Below, one piece after another: positions 23,674 through 32,072 of a stretch of DNA of 64,000 nucleotides. How positions within the stretch are numbered: position 1 is the stretch's first letter; the number at the start of each line of letters is the position of its first letter. This DNA is from Neisseria lactamica NS19 (GTDB taxonomy: Bacteria; Pseudomonadota; Gammaproteobacteria; Burkholderiales; Neisseriaceae): assembly GCA_000193795.2 (NCBI GenBank), contig AEPI01000040.1, positions 12,056 to 76,055 on the forward strand, written 5' to 3'. The notes below the pieces were generated by a model. That model saw nothing but the letters and a program-made list of their open reading frames with translations, was not told the DNA's origin and ran no database searches. Both the position numbers and the translations under genes were made by a program.

Positions 23674-25059
23674 TTATTTTTTCAGTTCGGACAAAATGTC
23701 ATCCACGGTTTTCTTCGCATCTCCGAAACACATTACGCTGTTTTCATTGAAAAACAGTGGGTTCTGTACACCTGCGTAGCCGGTGCTCATCGAGCGTTTG
23801 AAGACGACGACTTCTTTTGCTTTCCACACTTCTAAAACCGGCATACCCGCAATCGGGCTGTTCGGGTCGGTTTGGGCGGCGGGGTTGACGGTGTCGTTCG
23901 CGCCGATGACCAAGACTACATCGGTTTCGGGGAAGTCGTCGTTGATTTCGTCCATTTCCAAAACGATGTCGTAGGGGACTTTGGCTTCGGCAAGCAGTAC
24001 GTTCATATGACCGGGCAGGCGGCCGGCGACGGGGTGGATGCCGAAGCGCACTTCGGTGCCGTTTTTACGCAAAAGCTCGGTGATTTCGGCAACGGGGTAT
24101 TGCGCTTGTGCGACTGCCATACCGTAGCCCGGGGTGATAATGACACTGTTTGCGCCTTTCAGCATTTCGGCAACATCGGCGGCTTTGACTTCCCGGTATT
24201 CCCCTATCTCTTGGCTGCCGGAAGATGATGTGCCGCTGTCGCTGCCGAAACCGCCGGCAATCACGGAAACAAACGAGCGGTTCATGGCTTTGCACATAAT
24301 ATAGGACAGAATCGCGCCGCTTGAGCCGACCAGCGCGCCGGTAACGATGAGCAGGTCGTTGGAGAGCATAAAGCCTGCCGCCGCAGCCGCCCAGCCGGAG
24401 TAGGAGTTGAGCATAGATACAACCACGGGCATATCCGCTCCGCCGATGGAGGCGACCAAGTGCCAGCCGAATGCGAGGGCGATCAGAGTCATGATCAGCA
24501 GGATGAAGCCGCTGCCGTCAATGCCGACAAATACGAGCAGCAACACAAACGATACGGCAAGCGCCAGTGCGTTGAGCTTGTGTTTGGCAGGCAGTTGCAG
24601 CGGGCTGCTGCTGATTTTGCCGTTTAGCTTGCCGAATGCGACCAGCGAGCCGGTAAAGGTTACCGCGCCGATGAAGATGCCCAAGTAGACTTCGACCAGA
24701 TGGATGGTGTGCATATCGTGCGAAACGTTGCCCGGTGCGATATAGCTGTTGAAGCCGACCAAAACCGCCGCCAAGCCGACGAAGCTGTGCAAGAGCGCAA
24801 TCAGTTCGGGCATTTCGGTCATTTCTACCTTTTTGGCTTTGTAGATGCCGATTGCCGCGCCGATGAGCATGGCGATGATCATCCAGCCCAGTCCGTGGGT
24901 GTTTTCGGAAAAGACCGTTACGAAAAGGGCGACTGCCATGCCGGCGATACCGGAATAACAGCCCTGTTTGGCGGTTTCCTGCTTGGACAGTCCCGCCAGC
25001 GAGAAAATAAATAAAATTGCGGCAACGATATACGCCGCTGTTACGAGTCCTGAAGACAT
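23674..25059 (-). CDS. pntB: NAD(P) transhydrogenase subunit beta
   Basis: Inner-membrane subunit of the proton-translocating transhydrogenase that makes NADPH from NADH using the proton gradient. The 461-residue product has about nine membrane spans in the first 260 residues. The NADP-binding domain III follows: VIITPGYGMAVAQAQYPVAE, RFGIHPVAGRLPGHMNVLLAEA and VLVIGANDTVNPAAQTDPNSPI. It ends with the conserved KRSMSTGYAGVQNPLFF. Unusually a small MAPEG gene lies between it and pntA. Confidence 0.96.
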   Translation of the reverse strand: MSSGLVTAAYIVAAILFIFSLAGLSKQETAKQGCYSGIAGMAVALFVTVFSENTHGLGWMIIAMLIGAAIGIYKAKKVEMTEMPELIALLHSFVGLAAVLVGFNSYIAPGNVSHDMHTIHLVEVYLGIFIGAVTFTGSLVAFGKLNGKISSSPLQLPAKHKLNALALAVSFVLLLVFVGIDGSGFILLIMTLIALAFGWHLVASIGGADMPVVVSMLNSYSGWAAAAAGFMLSNDLLIVTGALVGSSGAILSYIMCKAMNRSFVSVIAGGFGSDSGTSSSGSQEIGEYREVKAADVAEMLKGANSVIITPGYGMAVAQAQYPVAEITELLRKNGTEVRFGIHPVAGRLPGHMNVLLAEAKVPYDIVLEMDEINDDFPETDVVLVIGANDTVNPAAQTDPNSPIAGMPVLEVWKAKEVVVFKRSMSTGYAGVQNPLFFNENSVMCFGDAKKTVDDILSELKK

Positions 25060-25092
25060 GGAAATTCTCCGATTTTCGATGATTTGTTTTTA

Positions 25093-25133
25093 ATGCCGTC
25101 TGAAAAATTGACGTTCGTGTTTTCAGACGGCAT
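25093..25133. repeat. Uptake-sequence inverted pair between pntB and the MAPEG gene
   Basis: ATGCCGTCTGAA (25093-25104) and TTCAGACGGCAT (25122-25133) form a hairpin in the 79-base gap. It could reduce read-through from pntA/MAPEG into pntB. Confidence 0.7.
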
Positions 25134-25138
25134 CTGTT

Positions 25139-25522
25139 TCAAGCAGCCGCGACAAACAGACCGACGGTGCAGACAAATCCGCCTGCCCACATCAGTGAGC
25201 GCATGGCGGCTTTGTCGGCGATATAGCACCAGATAAAGGCAAGGCGGAACAGGATGAACAGGCCGGCAAGCGTGTTGATGGTCGATTGCGCCGCATTGCC
25301 GGTTGCGTGTGCCGTCAAAACGGCGGCGGCAAACGGTGCAAATGCTTCAAAACCGTTTTGCTGCGCGGCATGGGCACGGGCAGCGGCACCTTGGGTACGC
25401 GCCAGAAAATCACGGGGATGATGATTGTCGCTGAAGCGGAATCCGCCGGTTTTTTTGGCATACGCCGCACAAAAAAGCGGCAATAAGCAGGCAATCAGGA
25501 TGCACCAATAGGCAAAAGTCAT
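25139..25522 (-). CDS. MAPEG-family membrane protein
   Basis: Small 127-residue protein of the MAPEG superfamily (membrane-associated eicosanoid and glutathione metabolism proteins; bacterial members are mostly uncharacterised). Four hydrophobic spans are visible: residues ~5-20, ~62-78 (APFAAAVLTAHA), ~84-102 (INTLAGLFILFRLAFIW) and ~108-126. The family's helix-2 signature region is represented by RTQGAAARAHAAQQNGFEAF. It starts 3 bases after the pntA stop and was probably co-transcribed with it. A role in transhydrogenase function is not known. Confidence 0.82.
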   Translation of the reverse strand: MTFAYWCILIACLLPLFCAAYAKKTGGFRFSDNHHPRDFLARTQGAAARAHAAQQNGFEAFAPFAAAVLTAHATGNAAQSTINTLAGLFILFRLAFIWCYIADKAAMRSLMWAGGFVCTVGLFVAAA

Positions 25523-25525
25523 GCT

Positions 25526-27067
25526 TTACCCTTTCCTAAACATATTCAGCATCCGCCGCGTAACGAAAAAGCCGCCGAAGATATTGATGCCGGCAATCAG
25601 GATGGCGATGAAGGCAAGCAGGGTAACGAAACCGTTGCCTTGGCTGATTTGCAGCAGCGCGCCGACGACGATGATGCCGGAGATGGCGTTGGTTACGGAC
25701 ATCAGCGGGGTATGCAGCGAGTGGCTGACGTTCCAGACGACGTAGTAGCCGATAACGCAGGCGAGGACGAACACGATAAAGTGGTTCAAGAATGCTGCGG
25801 GTGCGACCGCTCCGACCCACAGTACCAATACGGCGGCGATAACGGCAGGAGCGAGTTTTTTCCACAAGGGAACGGGTTTCGGCTCGGGCTTGGCGGCAGG
25901 CGCGGCTTTTTCAGACGGCGTTTGCTGCGGCTGGGCGGAAACCTGAATCGGCGGAGGCGGGAAAGTAATTTCGCCGTCGCGGGTAACGGTCATATTGCGG
26001 ATAATCACGTCTTCAAAATCCAGCGTAATTTCGCCGTCTTTGTTCGGACTTAACAGCTTGGTCAGGTTGACCAAGTTGGTGGCGTAAAGCTGGGAAGACT
26101 GTCCGGCAAGGCGGTTTGCCATGTCGGTGTAGCCGATGATTTTCACGCCGTTGCCGGTTACGGACAATTCGCCCGGGCGGGTGAGTTCGCAGTTGCCGCC
26201 CGTTGCCGCCGCCAAATCGACGATGACGGAGCCGGATTTCATGCTTTCCACCATTTCTTTGGTAATCAGCTTGGGCGCGGGTTTGCCAGGAATGGCGGCG
26301 GTAGTGATGATGATGTCCACTTCTTTTGCCTGCTCGGCAAAGAGCTTCATCTCGGCGGCGATAAATTCGTCGCTCATCACTTTGGCGTAGCCGTCGCCGC
26401 TGCCGCCCGATTCTTGCGGAAAGTCGAGTTTCAGGAACTTACCGCCCATCGATTCGATTTGTTCCGCCACTTCCAAGCGGGTATCGAACGCGCGCACCAC
26501 TGCGCCGAGCGAGTTTGCCGTACCGATCGCCGCCAAACCCGCCACACCTGCACCAATCACCAAAACCTGCGCAGGCGGCACTTTGCCGGCGGCAGTAATT
26601 TGACCGGTGAAGAAACGGCCGAAAGCGTTGGCAGCTTCAATCACGGCGCGGTAGCCGCTGATGTTTGCCATCGAAGATAAAGCGTCCAAAGCCTGCGCGC
26701 GGGAAATGCGGGGAACCATGTCCATCGCCAGCGCGTTCACTTTCTTGGCGCGCAAGGCTTCGACCAAAGCCTCGTTTTGGCGCGGCCACAGGAAGCTGAC
26801 GATGGTTTGCCCTTCTTTGAGCAGCGGCAGCTCGCCTTCGGACGGCGCGTTGACCTTATAAATCAAAGGGCAGGCCCAAACCGTCGCTTTGTCGGCAACG
26901 GTCGCGCCTGCCGCTTGGTAAGCCGCATCGTCCAAACTTGCTGCCAAACCTGCGCCGCTTTCGACAACGGTTTCAAAGCCCAGTTTGCCCAGCAGGGCAA
27001 CGGTGGCGGGCGTGCAGGCGACGCGGGTTTCGCCGGATAATGACTCGCGTGGGATACCGATTTTCAT
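25526..27067 (-). CDS. pntA: NAD(P) transhydrogenase subunit alpha
   Basis: NAD(H)-binding subunit of the proton-translocating transhydrogenase. The 513-residue product starts MKIGIPRESLSGETRVACTP and has the dinucleotide fold with VLVIGAGVAGLAAIGTANSLGA. The RQD-loop-equivalent and VDIIITTAAIPGKPAPKLI regions follow. After a proline/alanine linker (about 375-410) come four membrane spans, so this is the fused alpha1-alpha2 type like E. coli PntA. The start at 27067 was chosen by homology; open frame runs 38 codons further upstream. Confidence 0.96.
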   Translation of the reverse strand: MKIGIPRESLSGETRVACTPATVALLGKLGFETVVESGAGLAASLDDAAYQAAGATVADKATVWACPLIYKVNAPSEGELPLLKEGQTIVSFLWPRQNEALVEALRAKKVNALAMDMVPRISRAQALDALSSMANISGYRAVIEAANAFGRFFTGQITAAGKVPPAQVLVIGAGVAGLAAIGTANSLGAVVRAFDTRLEVAEQIESMGGKFLKLDFPQESGGSGDGYAKVMSDEFIAAEMKLFAEQAKEVDIIITTAAIPGKPAPKLITKEMVESMKSGSVIVDLAAATGGNCELTRPGELSVTGNGVKIIGYTDMANRLAGQSSQLYATNLVNLTKLLSPNKDGEITLDFEDVIIRNMTVTRDGEITFPPPPIQVSAQPQQTPSEKAAPAAKPEPKPVPLWKKLAPAVIAAVLVLWVGAVAPAAFLNHFIVFVLACVIGYYVVWNVSHSLHTPLMSVTNAISGIIVVGALLQISQGNGFVTLLAFIAILIAGINIFGGFFVTRRMLNMFRKG

Positions 27068-27216
27068 CTCTGAATCCTTTTCGGGTTGTCTGTATATAAA
27101 TGTTAATATATTTCGGATAATCCCCTTATAGCGAATTTTCAGCGGGCTGGCAATAGTTAAGCCGACAATTCGGCATTTCATCCCTGTATTGCCTTACAAA
27201 TACTGCCGTCTGCGTT

Positions 27217-27371
27217 TATAGTGGATTAACAAAAACCAGTACGGCGTTGTCTCGCCTTAGCTCAAAGAGAACGATTCTCTAAGGTGCTGAAGCACCAAGT
27301 GAATCGGTTCCGTACTATTTGTACTGTCTGCGGCTTCGCCGCCTTGTCCTGATTTTTGTTAATCCACTATA
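27217..27371. repeat. Correia repeat-enclosed element, long form, 155 bp, with outward promoter
   Basis: Both 26-base ends and the complete central block are present. The right end gives TTGTCC (27344-27349), 18 bases, then TATAAA (27368-27373), reading towards serB about 80 bases away. Outward promoters at CREE ends are an established property. Confidence 0.92.
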
Positions 27372-27455
27372 AAATCATTTCTCAAACATACGGTTTGAAA
27401 GCCGTAACACGCTTCACTGTTTCACTATATAATCCGCATTTTTTGAGCCGCCGTT

Positions 27456-28289
27456 ATGCCGCAAGCCCTCGTCCTCCAATTTCCCTCCGCCGAAGCCCTG
27501 CCTTCCTCCCTCCTTTCCCGCCTGCCGGAGTCTGATTATGCTGATGAAAAGCGTATGCGTTTTATCGTTGAAGAAGGATTTTCTTTAAGCGAAGCGGACG
27601 CGGCGTTGCTTGGCAGCCGTCAAATCGACCACGCCGTTTTGCCGGATATGGATTTCGGCGGACTCGGTTTGATTGTCAGCGATATGGATTCGACGCTGAT
27701 AACCATCGAATGCATCGATGAAATTGCGGCGTGTGCCGGCTTGAAGGAACGCGTGGCGGAAATTACCGAGCGCGCCATGCGCGGAGAGTTGGATTTCGAG
27801 CAGTCGTTGCGCAGCCGAGTCGCCCTGTTGGCGGGATTGGACGAAAGTGTCTTGGCGGAAGTTTATGAAAACGTTTTGAAGCTCTCGCCCGGTGCGGAAT
27901 TTTTGTTGGACGAATGCAAAAGGCACAATGTGAAATTCCTGCTGGTGTCCGGCGGGTTCACGTTTTTCACCGAAAGGCTGCAACAACGGCTCGGCTTCGA
28001 ATACCAACACGCCAATGTTTTGGAAATAGAAAACGGTAAGCTGACCGGCCGTCTGAAAGGCAGAATCATCGACGCGCAGGCAAAGGCGGACTTATTGCGC
28101 GAATACCGCAGCCGCCTCGGATTGCAGCCGTATCAGGTGTTGGCGGTGGGCGACGGTGCGAACGATATTCCGATGCTCAAAGAAGCGGGCGTAGGCGTGG
28201 CCTACCGCGCCAAACCGAAAGCGCAGGCGGTCGCCGATGCCTGCATCAACTTTGGCGGTTTGGAGCGTGTACGCGGCCTGTTTGGATAG
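27456..28289 (+). CDS. serB: Phosphoserine phosphatase
   Basis: HAD-superfamily enzyme for the last step of serine synthesis. The 277-residue product has the nucleophile motif VSDMDSTLITIECIDEIA (DxDST), motif II serine in FLLVSGGFTFFTERL, and the motif III/IV block with lysine in KPKAQAV and aspartates in AVGDGANDIPMLKEAGVGVAY. The N-terminal ~65 residues are a divergent regulatory region lacking a clear ACT domain. Transcription may start in the upstream CREE. A terminator follows. Confidence 0.95.
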   Translation: MPQALVLQFPSAEALPSSLLSRLPESDYADEKRMRFIVEEGFSLSEADAALLGSRQIDHAVLPDMDFGGLGLIVSDMDSTLITIECIDEIAACAGLKERVAEITERAMRGELDFEQSLRSRVALLAGLDESVLAEVYENVLKLSPGAEFLLDECKRHNVKFLLVSGGFTFFTERLQQRLGFEYQHANVLEIENGKLTGRLKGRIIDAQAKADLLREYRSRLGLQPYQVLAVGDGANDIPMLKEAGVGVAYRAKPKAQAVADACINFGGLERVRGLFG

Positions 28290-28304
28290 GCGGACAGGAA
28301 ACGG

Positions 28305-28335
28305 ATGCCGTCTGAAAAACGTGTTCAGACGGCAT
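28305..28335 (+). terminator. Uptake-sequence terminator after serB
   Basis: ATGCCGTCTGAA (28305-28316) with its inverse (28324-28335). The next gene's GTG lies only 19 bases further on. Confidence 0.75.
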
Positions 28336-28354
28336 TTGAACGGCAGGAACGACA

Positions 28355-29020
28355 GTGGGACGCAGAAAACTTTGGTTTGCCTTGGCAGCAGCGGGCGTTA
28401 TCGGCGGTTTGGTCGGCATTGTGCTGACGGAACTGATGCACTTCATACAGCATACGGCATACGGTTATGGCACGGACGGTGCGTACATATCGTTCCGTGA
28501 GGGTGTGGCCCGTGCTTCGGAAGGGCGGCGTTTGGGCGTATTGATCCTGTGCGGTATGTTGGTAGGCGGCTGGTGGTTGCTGAAGGCCTTGGGCAAACCG
28601 TTAATCGGAATCAAGGCGGCATTGAAGCAGCCGTTGCAGGGGCTGCCGTTTCTGACGACGGTTTTCCATGTTCTGCTGCAAATCATAACGGTCGGACTCG
28701 GTTCGCCGCTCGGACGGGAAGTGGCACCGCGTGAAATGACTTCCGCGTTTGCTTTTGCCGGCGGCAGGCGGTTGGGTTTGGATGAGGACGAAATGAGGCT
28801 GCTGATTGCTTGCGCCTCGGGTGCGGGTTTGGCGGCCGTGTATAACGTGCCGCTCGCCTCCACGCTTTTTATCCTCGAAGCCATGCTGGGCGTGTGGACG
28901 CAGCAAGCCGTCGCCGCCGCATTGCTGACTTCAGTCATCGCCACCGCCGTCGCGCGCATTGGCTTGGGCGACGTGCAGCAATATCATCCGTCCAACCTTA
29001 CCGTCAACACCTCATTCTGA
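28355..29020 (+). pseudogene. CLC chloride channel/antiporter, N-terminal part (interrupted gene)
   Basis: The first 221 codons of a CLC-family protein (GTG start). Seen are the leading membrane helices and the anion-selectivity region GLGSPLGREVAPREMTSAFA, which corresponds to the GREGP loop with its gating glutamate. ACASGAGLAAVYNVPLASTLFILEAML, the next conserved helix pair (given here as one motif from residue ~149), also matches. The frame stops at 29018-29020 where foreign sequence begins. The rest of the family domain resumes in the same frame near 29675, so the ancestor was about 410 residues, normal for bacterial CLC. Confidence 0.85.
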
Positions 29021-29025
29021 AAGAT

Positions 29026-29037
29026 TTCAGGCTGCTT
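29026..29037 (-). repeat. Kingella-type uptake sequence at the insertion edge
   Basis: TTCAGGCTGCTT; its complement AAGCAGCCTGAA shares the ten-base core GCAGCCTGAA of the Kingella dialect rather than the host GCCGTCTGAA. Confidence 0.55.
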
Positions 29038-29049
29038 ATATGCAGGTTA

Positions 29050-29334
29050 CTATTTCTTTTCGGGCGGAATGAAAAGGAAAACCGCACCGAGAATAAGGGG
29101 AAGCAGAAATCGGGCATAGGGATACAACGGATGATCGACATGCCAATAGCCGTATCCCCTACGAGTAGGAATAATGTCGTATTCGTAAGTATCGGGGAAG
29201 AAGTTGATCCATACTGTCACAATTACCCAGATAGTGAGCTTTCTATGGTTGGCTACCCACCGCACCGGCTTGCTGTTGCGGATGCTTTCCGGTACCACTT
29301 TTTCCCATATCCAACGAAAAAACAGCAGATACAT
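29050..29334 (-). CDS. Small membrane protein of unknown function, in the insertion
   Basis: The 94-residue product has an N-terminal amphipathic/aromatic segment (MYLLFFRWIWEKVVPESI) and one span WVIVTVWINFF at about residues 36-48. A periplasmic stretch with tyrosines and histidines (YEYDIIPTRRGYGYWHVD) precedes a second span LLPLILGAVFLFIP before the PPEKK end. A ribosome-binding site GGCAGG precedes the start. It lies 15 bases after the partial gene upstream and appears to be the second gene of an imported minus-strand pair. I do not recognise the family. Confidence 0.55.
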   Translation of the reverse strand: MYLLFFRWIWEKVVPESIRNSKPVRWVANHRKLTIWVIVTVWINFFPDTYEYDIIPTRRGYGYWHVDHPLYPYARFLLPLILGAVFLFIPPEKK

Positions 29335-29350
29335 ACCTGCCCCCCTGCGG

Positions 29351-29674
29351 TTACAAGCCCAGCAGTTCGATTTCGACTTTTGAACGCCAACGGGCTTGTG
29401 CCGTAACAATACACATTCTTAATTTTCGGTCTGCCGCGCTGTATTTAATCCAGCTTTTAATAAAAGCCTCCAATACTTTGAGCGCGTTGTTAAGGCCGAC
29501 TGCTTTATTAAACCACAATCGTTTGATTTCCTTAGCGGTTGCATCCCTGCCTTTGCTGATCAGGTATTCATCAAACGGCACGTTGCCGAAAAGCAGCTTC
29601 AGCTCGTCCGGAAGCTGTTCCATAACGCTGCCGGCAATGCCGTCAGCCAGTACGGCCAGCGGTTTCAAACGCTC
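29351..29674 (-). pseudogene. C-terminal fragment of an unknown protein, in the insertion
   Basis: About 105 codons from the edge of the insertion to a stop at 29351. The reading (VLADGIAGSVMEQLPDELKL, GNVPFDEYLISKGRDATAKE, ALKVLEAFIKSWIKY) is clearly coding-like but has no start inside the insertion. It is taken as the tail of a longer gene truncated when the segment was moved. A helical, charged domain; I cannot name it. Confidence 0.45.
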
Positions 29675-30247
29675 ATGGCATGCGCCGAACTTTGGTTTTC
29701 CACCGTCATCGGCCCGATACTGGGCGCAGCCGCCGTCTTTTTCCAGTGTACCGCCCAAAAGTTCCCCTTTATCAAGCGCGACAATATCAAAATTATTCCC
29801 TTGGCCGTCTGTATGTTTGTGCTCATCGGCGTGATTTCCGTCTGGTTTCCCGAGATTTTGGGCAACGGCAAAGCGGGCAACCAACTGACCTTTGGCGGAT
29901 TGACCGATTGGCAACACAGCCTTGAGCCGACCGCGGTCAAATGGCTGGTCGTCTTGATGGCGCTGGAGGTAGGCGCATACGGCGGCCTGATTACCCCGTC
30001 CATGATGCTCGGCAGCACCATCGCCTTTGCCGCAGCAGCCGCGTGGAACAGCGTTTTCCCCGAAATGTCGTCAGAAAGCGCAGCCATTGTCGGCGCCGCC
30101 GTTTTCCTCGGCGTTTCCCTCAAAATGCCCCTGACGGCCATAGCCTTTATTTTGGAACTTACCTACGCACCCGTTGCCCTGCTTATGCCCTTATGCGCAG
30201 GCATGGCGGGCGCAGTATGGGTGGCAAAGAAAATGGGATTCAAATAG
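29675..30247 (+). pseudogene. CLC chloride channel/antiporter, C-terminal part
   Basis: Continuation of the CLC gene in the same frame as the 28355 fragment. Helices STVIGPILGAAAVFFQ and IIPLAVCMFVLIGVISVWFP, the lumenal FGGLTDWQ, and the second selectivity region GAYGGLITPSMMLGSTIAFA (GxFxP type) are present, ending VAKKMGFK. The ATG at 29675 is incidental. Without the first half the transport core is incomplete, unless both halves are made and assemble, which is unlikely. Confidence 0.8.
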
Positions 30248-30258
30248 GCAAAATTAAA

Positions 30259-30292
30259 ATGCCGTCTGAAACCAAGTTTCAGACGGCATTTG
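30259..30292 (+). terminator. Uptake-sequence terminator after the CLC gene
   Basis: ATGCCGTCTGAA (30259-30270) and its inverse (30278-30289) with a seven-base loop. Confidence 0.8.
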
Positions 30293-30411
30293 ACAATAAA
30301 ATTGTTAACAATATTTGCAAAAACCTACTGCCGGAAAGTGGAAAATAGCGGATAATACCGCCCCGACAACATTACCGTTTCCCATCCCAACGTCAGAAAA
30401 AGGAAATCCCT

Positions 30412-31992
30412 ATGCCTTCCATCAAACGCGCCCTAATCAGCCTGTCCGACAAGACAGGCGCAGTCGAATTTGCCCAAACCCTGCACAAGCTCGGTGTCGA
30501 AATCCTTTCTACCGGCGGCACGGCGAAGCTGCTTGCCGATGCGGGCGTTCCCGTGATTGAAGTTGCCGACTACACCGGTTTCCCCGAAATGCTCGACGGC
30601 CGCGTGAAAACCCTGCATCCGAAAATCCACGGCGGTATTTTGGGCCGGCGCGATTTGAGTGAACACGTCGCCAAGATGGAAGAACACGGCATCGGCAATA
30701 TCGACCTCGTGTGCGTCAACCTTTACCCCTTCGCCGCCACCATCGCCAAACCAAACTGCACGCTGGAAGACGCGATTGAAAACATCGACATCGGCGGCCC
30801 GACTATGGTGCGCTCCGCTGCGAAAAACTGGAAACACGTCGCCATCGTTACCGACACCGCCGATTTCCCGGCCATTGCCGCCGAACTCGAAGCCAACAAC
30901 GGCGCGTTGAGCGACAAAACCCGCTTCAACCTTTCACGCAAAGCGTTCAGCCACACCGCCCAATACGACGGTATGATTTCCAACTACCTGACCTCGCTTT
31001 CAGACGGCGTTTTGAGCGGAGAGCCTGAAATCGCCGGATTCCCCGGCCGGTTCAACCAAAGCTGGATTAAAGTACAAGACATGCGCTACGGCGAAAATCC
31101 GCACCAGCGCGCCGCGTTCTACCGCGATATTCACCCCGCCGCAGGCAGCCTCGCCGCCTACAAACAACTGCAAGGCAAAGAATTGTCGTACAACAACATT
31201 GCCGATGCCGATGCCGCTTGGGAAGCCGTCAAATCCTTCGACGCACCCGCCTGCGTGATTGTGAAACACGCCAATCCTTGCGGCGTCGCCGTTGCAGCCG
31301 ATACCTTGACCGCCTACAAGCTCGCCTACGCTACCGACACCACCAGCGCGTTCGGCGGCATCATCGCCTTCAACCGTGAAATCGACGGCGCAACCGTCAA
31401 ACACATTACCGACAATCAGTTTATGGAAGTCCTGATGGCGCCGAAGTTCACCGCCGAAGCCCTCGAAATCGCCGCCGCCAAGAAAAACGTGCGCGTATTG
31501 GAAGTGCCTCTTGAAGCAGGCGCAAACCGCTTCGAACTCAAACGCGTCGGCGGCGGACTGTTGGTGCAAACGCCCGACATCTGCCGCATCAGCCGCGCCG
31601 ATTTGAAAGTCGTCTCCAAACGCCAACCGACCGAGCAGGAATGGAACGATTTGCTGTTCGTCTGGAACGTCGCAAAATACGTCAAATCCAACGCCATCGT
31701 GTTCGGCAAAGGCGGACAAACCTACGGCATCGGTGCAGGCCAAATGAGCCGCGTGGACAGCACCCGCATCGCCGCCCGCAAAGCGCAAGATGCCAATTTC
31801 GACCTCAACGGCGCGTGTGCCGCATCCGATGCCTTCTTCCCCTTCCGCGACGGCGTGGATGTGATTGCCGAACAGGGCATTAAAGCCATCATCCATCCGG
31901 CAGGTTCGATGCGCGATCAAGAAGTCTTCGACGCGGCAGACGAACACGGTATTGCGATGGTGGTAACCGGCATCCGCCACTTCCGCCATTAA
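30412..31992 (+). CDS. purH: Bifunctional AICAR transformylase / IMP cyclohydrolase
   Basis: Catalyses the last two steps of purine (IMP) synthesis. The 526-residue product has the N-terminal cyclohydrolase domain (RALISLSDKTGAVEFAQTLH, then STGGTAKLLADAG and GRVKTLHPKIHGGIL). The transformylase domain follows from about residue 200, with catalytic IVKHANPCGVA (Lys-His) and the late SDAFFPFRDGVD. It ends in the conserved VVTGIRHFRH. It is a stand-alone gene with a good ribosome-binding site (AAAAAGGA) and a terminator. Confidence 0.97.
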   Translation: MPSIKRALISLSDKTGAVEFAQTLHKLGVEILSTGGTAKLLADAGVPVIEVADYTGFPEMLDGRVKTLHPKIHGGILGRRDLSEHVAKMEEHGIGNIDLVCVNLYPFAATIAKPNCTLEDAIENIDIGGPTMVRSAAKNWKHVAIVTDTADFPAIAAELEANNGALSDKTRFNLSRKAFSHTAQYDGMISNYLTSLSDGVLSGEPEIAGFPGRFNQSWIKVQDMRYGENPHQRAAFYRDIHPAAGSLAAYKQLQGKELSYNNIADADAAWEAVKSFDAPACVIVKHANPCGVAVAADTLTAYKLAYATDTTSAFGGIIAFNREIDGATVKHITDNQFMEVLMAPKFTAEALEIAAAKKNVRVLEVPLEAGANRFELKRVGGGLLVQTPDICRISRADLKVVSKRQPTEQEWNDLLFVWNVAKYVKSNAIVFGKGGQTYGIGAGQMSRVDSTRIAARKAQDANFDLNGACAASDAFFPFRDGVDVIAEQGIKAIIHPAGSMRDQEVFDAADEHGIAMVVTGIRHFRH

Positions 31993-32008
31993 GGCAGATG
32001 AACAAGGC

Positions 32009-32041
32009 AATGCCGTCTGAAGGGCTTTCAGACGGCATTTT
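32009..32041 (+). terminator. Uptake-sequence terminator after purH
   Basis: ATGCCGTCTGAA (32010-32021) and its inverse (32027-32038) with T-run. Confidence 0.85.
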
Positions 32042-32072
32042 CGCGCTATTTACCGTAATCCTGAAACCCGTC

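Larger units (their letters stand above)
29018..29674. mobile_element. Insertion of about 650 bp inside the CLC gene
   Basis: Sequence absent from the CLC reading, bounded by about 29018 and 29674. CTCAT occurs at both edges (29011-29015 and 29672-29676), a possible short target duplication. No transposase is present. It carries two minus-strand coding segments and, at the left edge, an uptake sequence of another Neisseriaceae dialect (29026-29037). Confidence 0.6.

Noticed and set aside
29050..29674. The CLC insertion as an insertion sequence
   Set aside because: No transposase or clear terminal inverted repeats; better described as imported cargo DNA of unknown mechanism.
31000..32010. 336-codon open frame on the minus strand opposite purH
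   Set aside because: Antisense of a highly conserved gene; no recognisable domain and no start signal.
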